Below, piece by piece: positions 1 to 7,652 of a stretch of 64,000 nucleotides of DNA. This stretch comes from Stygiobacter sp043807765 (GTDB taxonomy: Bacteria > Bacteroidota > Ignavibacteria > Ignavibacteriales > Melioribacteraceae). The notes beneath the pieces were generated by a model. The model worked only from the letters and a program-made list of their open reading frames with translations, was not told the DNA's origin and did no database searches. A program made the translations under genes and the position numbers. Each line of letters begins with the position of its first letter. Position 1 is the stretch's first letter. The DNA is taken from NCBI GenBank assembly GCA_043807765.1, contig JAZDFQ010000045.1, forward strand, positions 186,001 through 250,000. The letters run 5' to 3'.

Positions 1-587
1 GAAAGCGCAACACCGCTGATATTGAAGTTTTCCAAACCGCGCAAGGTTTGAACTCCGTAATAAACTTCATTCGGTACATCGCGGTCGCCAAGCAAATCGT
101 GTTCACTTCTTGTTCTTCCGCTTTGATATTGCGCCGCTAAATTTATTACGCGAGTATTAGTGAATTGCATCCTTCTAAAAATTACCCTAGCCATTCGGGA
201 GAATATTTTTACTGGAAGTGAAGCCTCTGATTTAGCAATCTCATAAAACTTTTCCTTGGAAAGAAGTAATGCTGTGGTATTTAGAGTTGCCCGCGCAGAA
301 GTTGTATGCGGCGAATCATCGATGAACGCGCCTTCGCCTAGAAAATCGAATTTGGAAAAAATTGTTAACCGTTTCTCATCACCGAAAGGAGTTTTTTTAA
401 AAAGCTCTACTTCGCCGTCGGTAATTATATACAAGTATTTGCGAACATTGTTTTCAACAAACAATAAGGAATTTTGCGCGTAAGTCTGAACATCAAAATT
501 TTGAGCAAGCAATTCACAGTCATGATCATTCAAATCTTGAAACAATTCTATCTTGCTTAAAAAGCTTCTTATCTGAACCGTATTCAT
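1..587 (-). CDS. aspA: Cyclic-nucleotide-binding domain fused to aspartate ammonia-lyase (3' part outside window)
   Basis: The reverse strand opens with ATG at 587 (upstream TAGGAACGAAA) and stays open to the window edge, giving about 195 residues. Residues ~15-140 form a cNMP-binding beta-roll with the phosphate-cassette-like segment FLGEGAFIDDSPHTTSARA. The glycine-glutamate pair is kept, but the arginine expected before the Thr/Ser is His, so cAMP binding is uncertain. From about residue 160 the sequence becomes the N-terminus of an aspartase (SGRTRSEHDLLGDRDVP, then YYGVQTLRGLENF). Aspartase converts aspartate to fumarate and ammonia in the cytoplasm. The active-site parts lie outside the window. 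The fusion suggests ligand control of aspartate catabolism; this is inference. Confidence 0.85.
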   Translation of the reverse strand, partial: MNTVQIRSFLSKIELFQDLNDHDCELLAQNFDVQTYAQNSLLFVENNVRKYLYIITDGEVELFKKTPFGDEKRLTIFSKFDFLGEGAFIDDSPHTTSARATLNTTALLLSKEKFYEIAKSEASLPVKIFSRMARVIFRRMQFTNTRVINLAAQYQSGRTRSEHDLLGDRDVPNEVYYGVQTLRGLENFNISGVAL

Positions 588-692
588 TTTCGTTCCTATT
601 AAAAATTTGTCTGCTCAAAAATTAGCTAAGGCTAATTGGTTTAGCAAACTGACTTTTTATATAGAAGAAGAGCTTTTCCTATAAAATCATTA

Positions 693-759
693 GTCACACA
701 GAGCGGAGTTAGAGTGTGACTAAGTAGCACACTTCATTTCTCGACTCCGCTCGAAATGA
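693..759. repeat. Two short REP-like imperfect palindromes
   Basis: Arms GTCACAC (693-699) and GTGTGAC (714-720) form one hairpin. TCATTTC (734-740) and GAAATGA (753-759) form a second with a GC-rich loop. Both lie between the aspA-like start and the 3' end of trpB2. They could end trpB2 transcription or be small dispersed repeats; there is no T-run. Their copy number elsewhere in the genome is unknown. Confidence 0.4.
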
Positions 760-768
760 CTAAGATTT

Positions 769-2070
769 TTACAGCTGGTTTTCAAGATAAGATTCGTAAG
801 AACCGAGATCTAAGAATCCATGACCGGATAAGTTGAACAGAATTGTTTTTGTTTCACCGCTTTCTTTGCATTTGAGCGCTTGCTCAATCGCTTCCTTTAT
901 TGCATGAGCACTTTCCGGAGCTGGAACTATTCCCTCTGTCTGTGCAAATAACTGAGCCGATTGGAAAATTTCTAATTGTTCATACGCCTTCGCAGTTATA
1001 TAGCCATTATGATAAAGATGGGAAATCGTCGGCGCCATTCCATGATAGCGCAAACCACCGGCATGAATCTTCGGAGGAATAAATTCATGACCAAGTGTGT
1101 ACATTTTTAATAGCGGAGTCATTCCCGCTTCGTCACCAAAATCATATTCAAACTTTCCTTGCGTTAATGATGGGCACGATGAAGGCTCAACAGCAATTAC
1201 TTCCATATTCTTGTGAGTTCCGGTTAGTTTATCACGCAAGAATGGGAATGCTAGTCCGGCAAAATTGCTACCACCGCCAGCGCATCCAATTACTATGTCG
1301 GGATATTCATCAACCATTTCCATTTGCTTTCTTGCTTCCTCGCCAATAATTGTTTGATGAAGCATTACATGATTAAGCACGCTACCTAAACTGTAATTTG
1401 TATCATCACGCTGAACAGCAACTTCAATTGCTTCGCTGATTGCAATTCCTAAAGAGCCGGGTGAATCCGGATCTTTTTCCAACACATTGCGCCCGGCATT
1501 AGTAAGGTTGGTTGGACTTGCATGAACTGTTGCGCCAAATAACTTCATAAATGTTCTGCGATATGGTTTTTGATTATAACTTACTTTCACCATGAACACT
1601 TCGCATTCCATTCCAAAATGCTTGCACGCCATTGATAGCGCGCTTCCCCACTGACCGGCCCCGGTTTCCGTAACCAGTTTTTTTATGCCGGCTTTCTTAT
1701 TGTAATATGCTTGAGGATAAGAAGTATTTGTCTTGTGGCTTCCGGTTGGATTAGCGCCTTCATACTTGAAATAGATTTTTGCTGGGGTTCCTAGAGCATT
1801 TTCAAGATTAGCAGCACGCACAAGCGGCGTTGGTCTGCTTATTCTATAGAGATCGCGAACTTCATCCGGAATTTCAATGAAACGTTCTTGCGATACTTCT
1901 TGCATTATTAAATCCATTGGAAAAATCGCGGAAAGGTCTTGCGGTCCCGCCGGTTGCTTTGTTCCGGGATGAAGCGGCGGCGCCATTGGCGTTGGCAAAT
2001 CTGCTTGGATATTGTAATAACGTGTTGGCATTTGTGTCTGTTCGAGAAAAACGATTTTGTTGCTTGACAT
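769..2070 (-). CDS. trpB: TrpB2-type tryptophan synthase beta chain
   Basis: 433 aa PLP enzyme joining indole and serine to make tryptophan. The Schiff-base lysine is K113 in the TGSHKTNTS motif, and the glycine-rich phosphate-binding loop GCAGGGSNFAG lies near residue 265. The N-terminal extension (about 75 residues before the DLYRISRPTPL segment) and overall length fit the TrpB2 (TIGR01415) branch rather than classic TrpB (~400 aa). No trpA or other trp gene lies nearby, so it may act as an indole-salvage enzyme or pair with a distant TrpA. ATG at 2070 is preceded by AGAGGTTCAC, which serves as the ribosome site and is also part of a predicted RNA switch. Expression is probably controlled by the Trp-rich leader just upstream. 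Confidence 0.95.
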   Translation of the reverse strand: MSSNKIVFLEQTQMPTRYYNIQADLPTPMAPPLHPGTKQPAGPQDLSAIFPMDLIMQEVSQERFIEIPDEVRDLYRISRPTPLVRAANLENALGTPAKIYFKYEGANPTGSHKTNTSYPQAYYNKKAGIKKLVTETGAGQWGSALSMACKHFGMECEVFMVKVSYNQKPYRRTFMKLFGATVHASPTNLTNAGRNVLEKDPDSPGSLGIAISEAIEVAVQRDDTNYSLGSVLNHVMLHQTIIGEEARKQMEMVDEYPDIVIGCAGGGSNFAGLAFPFLRDKLTGTHKNMEVIAVEPSSCPSLTQGKFEYDFGDEAGMTPLLKMYTLGHEFIPPKIHAGGLRYHGMAPTISHLYHNGYITAKAYEQLEIFQSAQLFAQTEGIVPAPESAHAIKEAIEQALKCKESGETKTILFNLSGHGFLDLGSYESYLENQL

Positions 2071-2165
2071 GTGAACCTCTTGTTTTATGTTTGATAAAAT
2101 TCAGATAGAATGGTTCACGGTGGGCAATAAAAAAGCCGTGAACGGTTCTACCATCCACGGCTTTT
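2071..2165 (-). promoter_or_regulatory. trp attenuator: terminator plus RBS-masking element
   Basis: In the trpB2 mRNA an intrinsic terminator is formed by a perfect 10-bp stem (2156-2165 with 2131-2140, loop 15 nt), followed by a T-rich tract. The 3' arm contains GTTCACGG (2136-2143), which can instead pair with CCGTGAAC (2113-2120). That second element overlaps GTGAACC (2112-2118), which can pair with GGTTCAC (2071-2077) touching the trpB2 start codon. The three pairings are mutually exclusive. When the terminator forms, the middle element is free to cover the ribosome site; when it does not, the middle element is consumed and the ribosome site is exposed. The complementarities are seen directly; the switching model is inference. 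Confidence 0.7.
2131..2165 (-). terminator. Attenuator hairpin between leader peptide and trpB2
   Basis: Stem AAAAGCCGTG/CACGGCTTTT is perfect over 10 bp and is followed on the minus strand by six Ts. It lies 18 nt past the leader-peptide stop and 60 nt before trpB2, the expected position for an attenuator. Confidence 0.8.
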
Positions 2166-2183
2166 ATAAAAATATTTATAGCA

Positions 2184-2252
2184 TTAGGATAGCAGAGATA
2201 GTTTTCTCCACCACCACCAATTATTTGCAATATTTAGATTTCTTAAATTCAT
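2184..2252 (-). CDS. trpL: trp leader peptide with four consecutive Trp codons
   Basis: 22-residue open frame: MNLRNLNIANN, then WWWW, then RKLSLLS and TAA (stop at 2184-2186). The four TGG codons occupy 2208-2219. A run of four Trp in a short ORF directly ahead of a terminator hairpin and a tryptophan biosynthetic gene is the hallmark of ribosome-mediated attenuation. No Shine-Dalgarno is visible. The predicted promoter -7 box ends 4 nt before the ATG, so the message may be leaderless. A longer overlapping frame in another register spans this region but lacks this logic. Confidence 0.85.
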   Translation of the reverse strand: MNLRNLNIANNWWWWRKLSLLS

Positions 2253-2256
2253 GGGG

Positions 2257-2287
2257 CAAATGTAATTTACTTTTAGGTTGACGTCAA
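2257..2287 (-). promoter_or_regulatory. Predicted sigma-A promoter of trpL-trpB2
   Basis: Bacteroidota-type boxes TTGAC (2283-2287) and TACATTTG (2257-2264) with an 18-bp spacer. The start point would fall at or next to the trpL ATG. The same spacing recurs ahead of tRNA-Lys, aspS and the DUF134 gene. Confidence 0.6.
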
Positions 2288-2485
2288 GGATAAAACACGA
2301 TTCTATGAAATATTTTTAATACAGTAAATTTTATAAGCAAGTGGTTAATTGAGGGATTGCTAAAGTTTGCTTCCCGCCACATTAGAGCTAATCTAATGCT
2401 GGCAGTCACAACGTTTTTTTATGCAGAAAGTATTTTTCATCCGCGGTTTTGAGGAGAACCGATTCATTCACTAGCCGAGGGATTT

Positions 2486-2605
2486 ATGCTTTCAAAAAGA
2501 ATTGCTTTAAGAATTTACGATGTAGTATTTGTCGTAGCCATAATCGGTTTCTTTATTATGTCGTTTAAATTTATTCTCTCCTTAATTGTTCACGGATATC
2601 TTTAA
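2486..2605 (+). CDS. Small single-pass membrane protein (39 aa)
   Basis: ATG at 2486 follows a good GAGGG ribosome site. The frame is MLSKRIALRIYDVV..., with a hydrophobic segment spanning about residues 12-35 and a short basic N-terminus, giving one membrane helix. It ends at TAA 2603-2605 just before a bidirectional terminator. The family is not recognised. The upstream 200 bases hold no other clear gene. It resembles accessory small membrane subunits only in size. Confidence 0.5.
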   Translation: MLSKRIALRIYDVVFVVAIIGFFIMSFKFILSLIVHGYL

Positions 2606-2612
2606 AATAATA

Positions 2613-2633
2613 AAGCCGCTTAGTAAGCGGCTT
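2613..2633. terminator. Bidirectional hairpin terminator
   Basis: Perfect 9-bp stem AAGCCGCTT/AAGCGGCTT with a 3-nt loop between two convergent genes. On the minus strand it is followed by TTATTATTTT, so it mainly ends the cytochrome-porin operon. Confidence 0.8.
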
Positions 2634-2658
2634 CAATTCAAATTGAATACTGAAAAAA

Positions 2659-3831
2659 TTAGAAAGCGGAAATTATTCCAACGCTAAACTGTCCGAACTC
2701 TTGGTTTATGTTGTAAGTATATTCTCCAACTAAGCGAATATTTCTTCTCAGCATATAACCTAGACTAAGAGAAGCCGTTTCATAATCCAGTGCGTTCAAA
2801 TCAGAATCTACCCAGTTATATAATGCCGCGGCATACCATTTACTTTCATCACCTTTAGGAGTATAAATTAGCTCCGAAAAACCGCCGGTAGTTTTAATCT
2901 CATTGGCAAATGCATTATGCTTATCATCTGTTCTTACAGCATATTGGAAATTCAACGCAAGTTTATCTTGTAGATTTAGTGTTGCATCCGGTCCCCACAT
3001 TGAAAAACTGTTTGTGAATTTATTACTGAAGGAATCTTCCAAATCCTCTTTGCCAAAGTATCCAAAAGCGCCAATACGCAATCCTTCGGTAACATCTTGG
3101 GAAATTCTACCAAAGTAGTTTTTGTATTTATCGTCATCAAAAATCCTAAAGCTGTTTGCTGCTCCGATTCCCGTTCCGTTAAGAACTTCCAGAATAATAT
3201 CCGTACCGCTTGGTAATCCATAAGTGAACATCAAACCACGGTCGTAAGTTAAATCGGCTTTTGAATGGCCCGGTCTCGTTCTATATATCTGATAATCTTC
3301 AAATGTTAAACGTAATTCTCTTTTGAACAAAGGATCTGAAACTTGAAACTGTCCGGCATACAAATCCAGCTCAGTATCAAATAAATTATTGAACATGATA
3401 AATGCATCTTCTATGCCCGCAACTTCACCTCTTTCACTAAAGAAAAAATAGAAATAGTAAGCCACATCTTTCGTTAACGCACCGCCCGAAAGTAGCTTGA
3501 GCAAGTAAGGCGCGCTGAAATCCAACTTCTCCGACTTTTTATTATTATAAGTAACATAGCCTTCAAGTCTAAGCGCGAGAGGGATGTCTCTAATTAGCGA
3601 TAATTCTCCATCTCCGGTTTCTACGTAATAGCGTGGTGCATCTTTATCGGCTAGAACAAAACCATTTCCGGCAAATTCATCGCCATAAGCTTTAAGTTTT
3701 GGAAAGGGAGAATGGCATGTCTGACAGCTCATATTGTACTTGCGTGCAAATGCGGGTATTGCGTAAACATTTTCACTAACTTGAATCAGTAGCAACAATG
3801 TCAGCAAAAAGCCTATCGAAAATTTTTTCAT
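2659..3831 (-). CDS. Outer-membrane cytochrome-porin fusion, Cyc2-like
   Basis: 390 aa from ATG 3831, chosen because of the GAGGG site and the signal peptide directly after it. An upstream ATG would overlap the preceding gene. A signal peptide ends near A24, followed by IPAFARKYNMSCQTCH with one heme motif (C36-H40), then SPFPKLKAYGDEF. The remaining ~340 residues are alternating amphipathic strands ending in phenylalanine, typical of a beta-barrel. One N-terminal heme plus a barrel of this length is the layout of Cyc2-type proteins, which move electrons across the outer membrane, often from iron. A direct iron role is not shown here. It starts 10 nt after the pentaheme cytochrome gene, so the two are one operon. 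Confidence 0.75.
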   Translation of the reverse strand: MKKFSIGFLLTLLLLIQVSENVYAIPAFARKYNMSCQTCHSPFPKLKAYGDEFAGNGFVLADKDAPRYYVETGDGELSLIRDIPLALRLEGYVTYNNKKSEKLDFSAPYLLKLLSGGALTKDVAYYFYFFFSERGEVAGIEDAFIMFNNLFDTELDLYAGQFQVSDPLFKRELRLTFEDYQIYRTRPGHSKADLTYDRGLMFTYGLPSGTDIILEVLNGTGIGAANSFRIFDDDKYKNYFGRISQDVTEGLRIGAFGYFGKEDLEDSFSNKFTNSFSMWGPDATLNLQDKLALNFQYAVRTDDKHNAFANEIKTTGGFSELIYTPKGDESKWYAAALYNWVDSDLNALDYETASLSLGYMLRRNIRLVGEYTYNINQEFGQFSVGIISAF

Positions 3832-3841
3832 TTTTCCCTCT

Positions 3842-5185
3842 CTATGGTAGAATTGTAATTTCTGTTGAGTGTTCATTTACTTTTACAATTTGAGATTCAC
3901 TTGCCGGAACGTCCAGAAAATCCGCAACCGGTTTTACAAGCAACTGATAATTTAGTACTGCTGTTACTTTTAATTTGCCGGGCGCTGCATTATCCGGAAT
4001 CTTAAAAGTGAGTGTTTCAATTTTTGTCTCGCGCGGTCCAATTCTATAATCGACGCCAAGTGATGCAGTATTCCACTGCAGAATTGTCATTCTTCCTTGC
4101 GGATCAAAGTATGGCATTCTAAAAATTCTATCGCCTACCGGAATTCCATCCCGTTGAACACCTTTGAAGTTAGCATCGTCAAGCGCTATTCCCATATCTT
4201 GATAAGCCAGCACATCACTTCCTATCAAATACTCTTCTCCGGCAAATCCTTTTTTATCAACCGGTAGATGAAATACATTTCCCTTTTCATCCACTGCCTC
4301 AACGTGCATCCAAACTATTCTATCTTCAACTGAACCGCTTGGAAATTTGTGCCCGGTCTTTTGGTTAAACAATGCAACCGTAAATTTTACAGATTCGCCC
4401 GGTTCAACTTCTCCTATATCCGGATGAATTCGCAATTCGATAACACCTTTAACTTTACCTTGATCGTGCGCGCCATGAAACAGATGAAGTTTTGCATCCT
4501 TATAAGTTGCGCCCATCGAAGCAGTCTTAAGTTCACCCTTCGTCATATGGCAATCTTGACATTGTACACCTTCTTTATAGTAAGGGCCCTCTTTCCATTC
4601 AAGATGAGTTGACTTAACCCATATACCATAAGGATCTTTTTCGTTATGGCAAATTCCGCAAAAGTCACCCGTCTTCATAAAATCCTTCACTTCAATATCA
4701 TGAGCCGGAGATGTTATTTCGCTTTGGCGGGAGGCAAATTTTGTTCTACCCGGAGCTAATACATAATTAAAATTAAACGGTGTATCGCCGGAAAATCCAC
4801 TAATGCTATGGCAGACATCGCAAGAAACAGCTTCATTTGCACGAGAGTTTTTATTTGGCAATGGAGGCGGAACATCGCCGGAAACAAAAGCCATTGGCGT
4901 ATGGCAACCATTGCAGCCAGCTTTTACTTCTGCTACCTTTTCATCTTTTTCTGCATGTGGAACTGCTAATTTAAAATATTCTATTTCATCCCACTCGTGC
5001 GTATATGCTTGCGACATCATTGCTTGTTTCCACTGCTGATAGAAATCCGTATGACAAGATGCACCGCAATACTGCGGTGTTTTGAAATCATCATACTTTA
5101 GAGAACCTAATGCAGTCTGAGCCCAAATATTATCGTCGAACAGTAAAATCAAGACAAACACAAATAGACTTGTAGAGTATCTCAT
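3842..5185 (-). CDS. Periplasmic multiheme c-type cytochrome (five heme motifs)
   Basis: 447 aa with a signal peptide (residues 1-22). Heme motifs: an unusual C-x3-C-H at C40-H45, then CNGCH (91-95), CDVCH (122-126), CGICH (176-180) and CQDCH (209-213). The first is followed by FYQQWKQAMMSQAY, the usual continuation of cytochrome c554-like first hemes. From about residue 245 onward there is a beta-rich domain with no heme motif. Together with the downstream cytochrome-porin it could pass electrons between periplasm and cell surface. Upstream, TTGAT-N17-ATACTTTG resembles the local promoter pattern with one mismatch. Confidence 0.8.
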   Translation of the reverse strand: MRYSTSLFVFVLILLFDDNIWAQTALGSLKYDDFKTPQYCGASCHTDFYQQWKQAMMSQAYTHEWDEIEYFKLAVPHAEKDEKVAEVKAGCNGCHTPMAFVSGDVPPPLPNKNSRANEAVSCDVCHSISGFSGDTPFNFNYVLAPGRTKFASRQSEITSPAHDIEVKDFMKTGDFCGICHNEKDPYGIWVKSTHLEWKEGPYYKEGVQCQDCHMTKGELKTASMGATYKDAKLHLFHGAHDQGKVKGVIELRIHPDIGEVEPGESVKFTVALFNQKTGHKFPSGSVEDRIVWMHVEAVDEKGNVFHLPVDKKGFAGEEYLIGSDVLAYQDMGIALDDANFKGVQRDGIPVGDRIFRMPYFDPQGRMTILQWNTASLGVDYRIGPRETKIETLTFKIPDNAAPGKLKVTAVLNYQLLVKPVADFLDVPASESQIVKVNEHSTEITILP

Positions 5186-5354
5186 ATTTGCCTCATGGAA
5201 AATTTAAGGTTAAAATCAAAGTATTGATTAAGCAGAAGATAATCAAGTCATCGAAGTCCGATATAAATTCTTAGTTGCTAGTTCATTGCAAATTGATCAG
5301 TATGATATGAGTGCAATAATGTAAATTTGGAATCATTAATTAAAAGAGAGTGTA

Positions 5355-5705
5355 ATGAAAAAATACTTCTTGCTGGCCTTTATTGTATTTGGATTTATTT
5401 CCATTAACGCACAAGAGAAATACACACCCGAAGAGGCTTCAAAACATATTGGTGAAGATGCGGTTGTTACCGGAGTTATAACACAAATTAGTACACCAAG
5501 AAATGGGATTACCTATTTAAACATCGACGGCAAATTTCCAGACAATATTTTTACCGGTGTTATCTTTAAGAAAGATGCATCAGTTTTCGAAAACGTAAAA
5601 GAACTTGAAGGGAAGAATGTTGAGCTAACGGGCACGATTGAAGAGTACAAAGGCAAACCACAAATCATACTTAAGAAACTAGAGCAAATAAAAGTTATTG
5701 AATAA
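5355..5705 (+). CDS. Secreted OB-fold protein
   Basis: 116 aa with an N-terminal signal peptide (cleavage after INAQ, about residue 20). The rest, with VVTGVITQIS, YLNIDGKFPDN, FTGVIFKKDA, LEGKNVELTGTIEEYKGKP and QIILKKLEQI, is a five-strand OB-fold like tRNA-anti/YgiW-type domains. Function is unknown; periplasmic OB proteins of this type often bind nucleic acid or small ligands. A TAAATTTG box is at 5322-5329, but the matching upstream box is 24 bp away, so the promoter is uncertain. Confidence 0.7.
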   Translation: MKKYFLLAFIVFGFISINAQEKYTPEEASKHIGEDAVVTGVITQISTPRNGITYLNIDGKFPDNIFTGVIFKKDASVFENVKELEGKNVELTGTIEEYKGKPQIILKKLEQIKVIE

Positions 5706-5711
5706 AAGAGT

Positions 5712-5813
5712 CTGTCTCAAAAGTAATATCTGATTATATATAATAGCCCGCGGATGACGCGGATTCACCCGATCCTCGCAGATTATTTATTTGAAAAATT
5801 ACTTTTGAGACAG
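5712..5813. mobile_element. MITE-like element with 16-bp terminal inverted repeats
   Basis: CTGTCTCAAAAGTAAT (5712-5727) is repeated perfectly inverted at 5798-5813. The ~70 bp between holds a GC-rich core (CCCGCGGATGACGCGG) and no coding frame. The size and ends fit a miniature inverted-repeat element; it sits 7 bp after a stop codon and could also act as a hairpin terminator for the two convergent genes. No clear target-site duplication is visible. Confidence 0.6.
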
Positions 5814-5825
5814 TCACCTTTTTTG

Positions 5826-6878
5826 TCAGATCAAGTTCACTGATGAAATCATTGCTAGATAATTGTCATCCGGAATATAATTTGGTATGCTGTTCCCGGA
5901 ACCAAGGGCATATCCTCCAGCTTGGTTACTTTTATTAAGTAGGTTTACGGAACGTTTTTGTATTTCTTTTGGAGAACTCCTTGCAAGATAATCCATATCA
6001 ATACCGCCAAGTATAGCAATCTCAGTTCCCCACAAATCGTATGCTTCCTCAACTGGAGTAATTAAATCCTCAAAAGAATGTTTTGCATCATAATTCATAT
6101 CGCTTATTATATCCACCAGTACAGTTTTAAGGTTGCCGCATGAATGTAGAATAGCATGCTTACCAGAATTATGAATTGCCGAAACTATTTTTTTGTGCCA
6201 AGGGAACACCCATCGCCTTAACATTTCCGGTGAGAGCATTGTTTGGTTTTTAAATCCCCAATCATCATTAACGATGCAAGCGCCAACTGTTTCAATTGGT
6301 GCAACAATTTCGTAATAGCGAAGAAATCTTGAACCTACTGCATCGAAAATTTCTGTTGTAAGTTCTTCATCCATCAATGTCATTAAGCAAAGATTTTCGA
6401 AACCGACCAACTCAACAACATTTTCAAGCACTCCTCCGTTTCCGCTAACAACAAGCTTCATCCCATCGGGGAGTGATTTTTTTAAATCGTAAAATATATC
6501 ATAATCGCCAAGTTCTGGATTAGGCCAAGGATACTTTTCGAAACTCTCGCGGTCTGTTATTAAGGCTCCGGCATTTTGAGAAACACTTTCTTTCTTCTCA
6601 CTCTCTCCCTTTGGAAAGCTCAATGTATTAGTTCGCCATCCGGAAATTGTAGTGTAATCATATCCGGCGTTTTTGAATGCCATAATCTGGCGCTTAAATA
6701 TAGCTAAGCGATCTGTCGGATCAATTTTATCTACGCCGGAAAGTCTTTCTACTAGGCCATCGTTAAGAGCAAATTCAAAAAGAGTTGGTCTGCTAGGTTT
6801 CTTTCTTTCAAAGACATTTATCAGATTTTCAAAATCCGGTTCAAAGTTATGATTGCGCTTATAAATAATTTCATCCAT
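5826..6878 (-). CDS. Uroporphyrinogen decarboxylase-family protein (methyltransferase type)
   Basis: 350 aa. The URO-D TIM-barrel is seen in the ILHSCGN segment (His/Cys metal ligands of the MtaA/CmuA branch), PTLFEFALNDG near the N-terminus, the VVSGNGGVLENVVELVG loop, and GGIDMDYLARSSPKEI. The N-terminal arginine pair needed for porphyrinogen binding in true HemE is not evident, so this is more likely a corrinoid or thiol methyltransferase relative than a heme enzyme. It stands alone; no corrinoid protein is adjacent. Substrate unknown. Confidence 0.8.
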   Translation of the reverse strand: MDEIIYKRNHNFEPDFENLINVFERKKPSRPTLFEFALNDGLVERLSGVDKIDPTDRLAIFKRQIMAFKNAGYDYTTISGWRTNTLSFPKGESEKKESVSQNAGALITDRESFEKYPWPNPELGDYDIFYDLKKSLPDGMKLVVSGNGGVLENVVELVGFENLCLMTLMDEELTTEIFDAVGSRFLRYYEIVAPIETVGACIVNDDWGFKNQTMLSPEMLRRWVFPWHKKIVSAIHNSGKHAILHSCGNLKTVLVDIISDMNYDAKHSFEDLITPVEEAYDLWGTEIAILGGIDMDYLARSSPKEIQKRSVNLLNKSNQAGGYALGSGNSIPNYIPDDNYLAMISSVNLI

Positions 6879-7175
6879 CGGAGTTTTCCAGTAACGAACC
6901 GTTCATAGATTTAGTTAAAACACCTATTAAATTTTAGCTTACTCAACTCAATAAGTCAACAACCAAGTTAGAAACCAAAGCAGAAAATATATAGCAATTA
7001 CTTCCTAGTTTCGCCTATTTTGTCGAAGCACTCGCCCGGAAATACTAAACACACTTTCGCATAAAATACTTTTACTTGCTTTTCCTTCTGAAATCGAAAC
7101 AAATACAAGTGGCACAATCTTTATTAAGTACTCTACAACAACATAATTCACAAACAAACTCAAAAGGAGTACAAA

Positions 7176-7517
7176 ATGAAAAACGCAGCATTGTTCACAC
7201 TCGCAATTCTTTTATCACTTACTTTCTTCGCATCAACATCAAACGCACAAAACATCGGAAGAGGAAATCAATCAGCTGTAAAAACAAATTGGGTTGATTT
7301 GAACGGCGATGGTTTATGCGATAACGTTGGAACACCGGCACAAGGTTCTTCTCAAGTTGGCAAAGGCTATGGCAAAAAAGATGGTACCGGCACACAAACC
7401 AGGCCATTAGATGGAACCGGTTTTGGTAAGAAAGGGGGAAACGCTACTGTAAGCGGAACACATGATGGAACCGGAACTCAAGGTGCCTCAGCCGGTCGCC
7501 GCGGAAGAACAAAATAA
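7176..7517 (+). CDS. Small secreted Gly-rich protein with calcium-loop-like motif
   Basis: 113 aa preceded by AAAGGAG. The signal peptide ends after SNAQ (residue ~25). A DLNGDGLCDNVGT loop (residues ~47-59) resembles a Ca-binding DxNxDG loop. The remaining half is low-complexity GKGYGKKDGTGTQ-type Gly/Thr/Lys repeats with DGTGTQ occurring twice. No enzyme domain is seen. The role is unknown; probably periplasmic or surface. The 297-bp region upstream holds TGGCAC at 7110-7115 but lacks the rest of a sigma-54 promoter. Confidence 0.7.
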   Translation: MKNAALFTLAILLSLTFFASTSNAQNIGRGNQSAVKTNWVDLNGDGLCDNVGTPAQGSSQVGKGYGKKDGTGTQTRPLDGTGFGKKGGNATVSGTHDGTGTQGASAGRRGRTK

Positions 7518-7652
7518 TTCAGAATTAGTAAGTAATAATAGTTGAGTGGAAGCAAGCGAACCTTGCTTCCACTTTTTGTATCAAACCAGTAGTCTTTTAG
7601 TTTGTTTAATTACAGATTTATTATTTCTGCATTTAATGAGGCTTTGTTCTAG

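Noticed and set aside
1874..2230. Long minus-strand frame across the trpB2 leader
   Set aside because: It overlaps trpB2 coding out of frame, has no ribosome site, and the short Trp-rich frame explains the region better.
7110..7125. TGGCAC matching a sigma-54 -24 box upstream of the Gly-rich secreted protein
   Set aside because: The -12 element reads TTAT; the required GC dinucleotide is missing.
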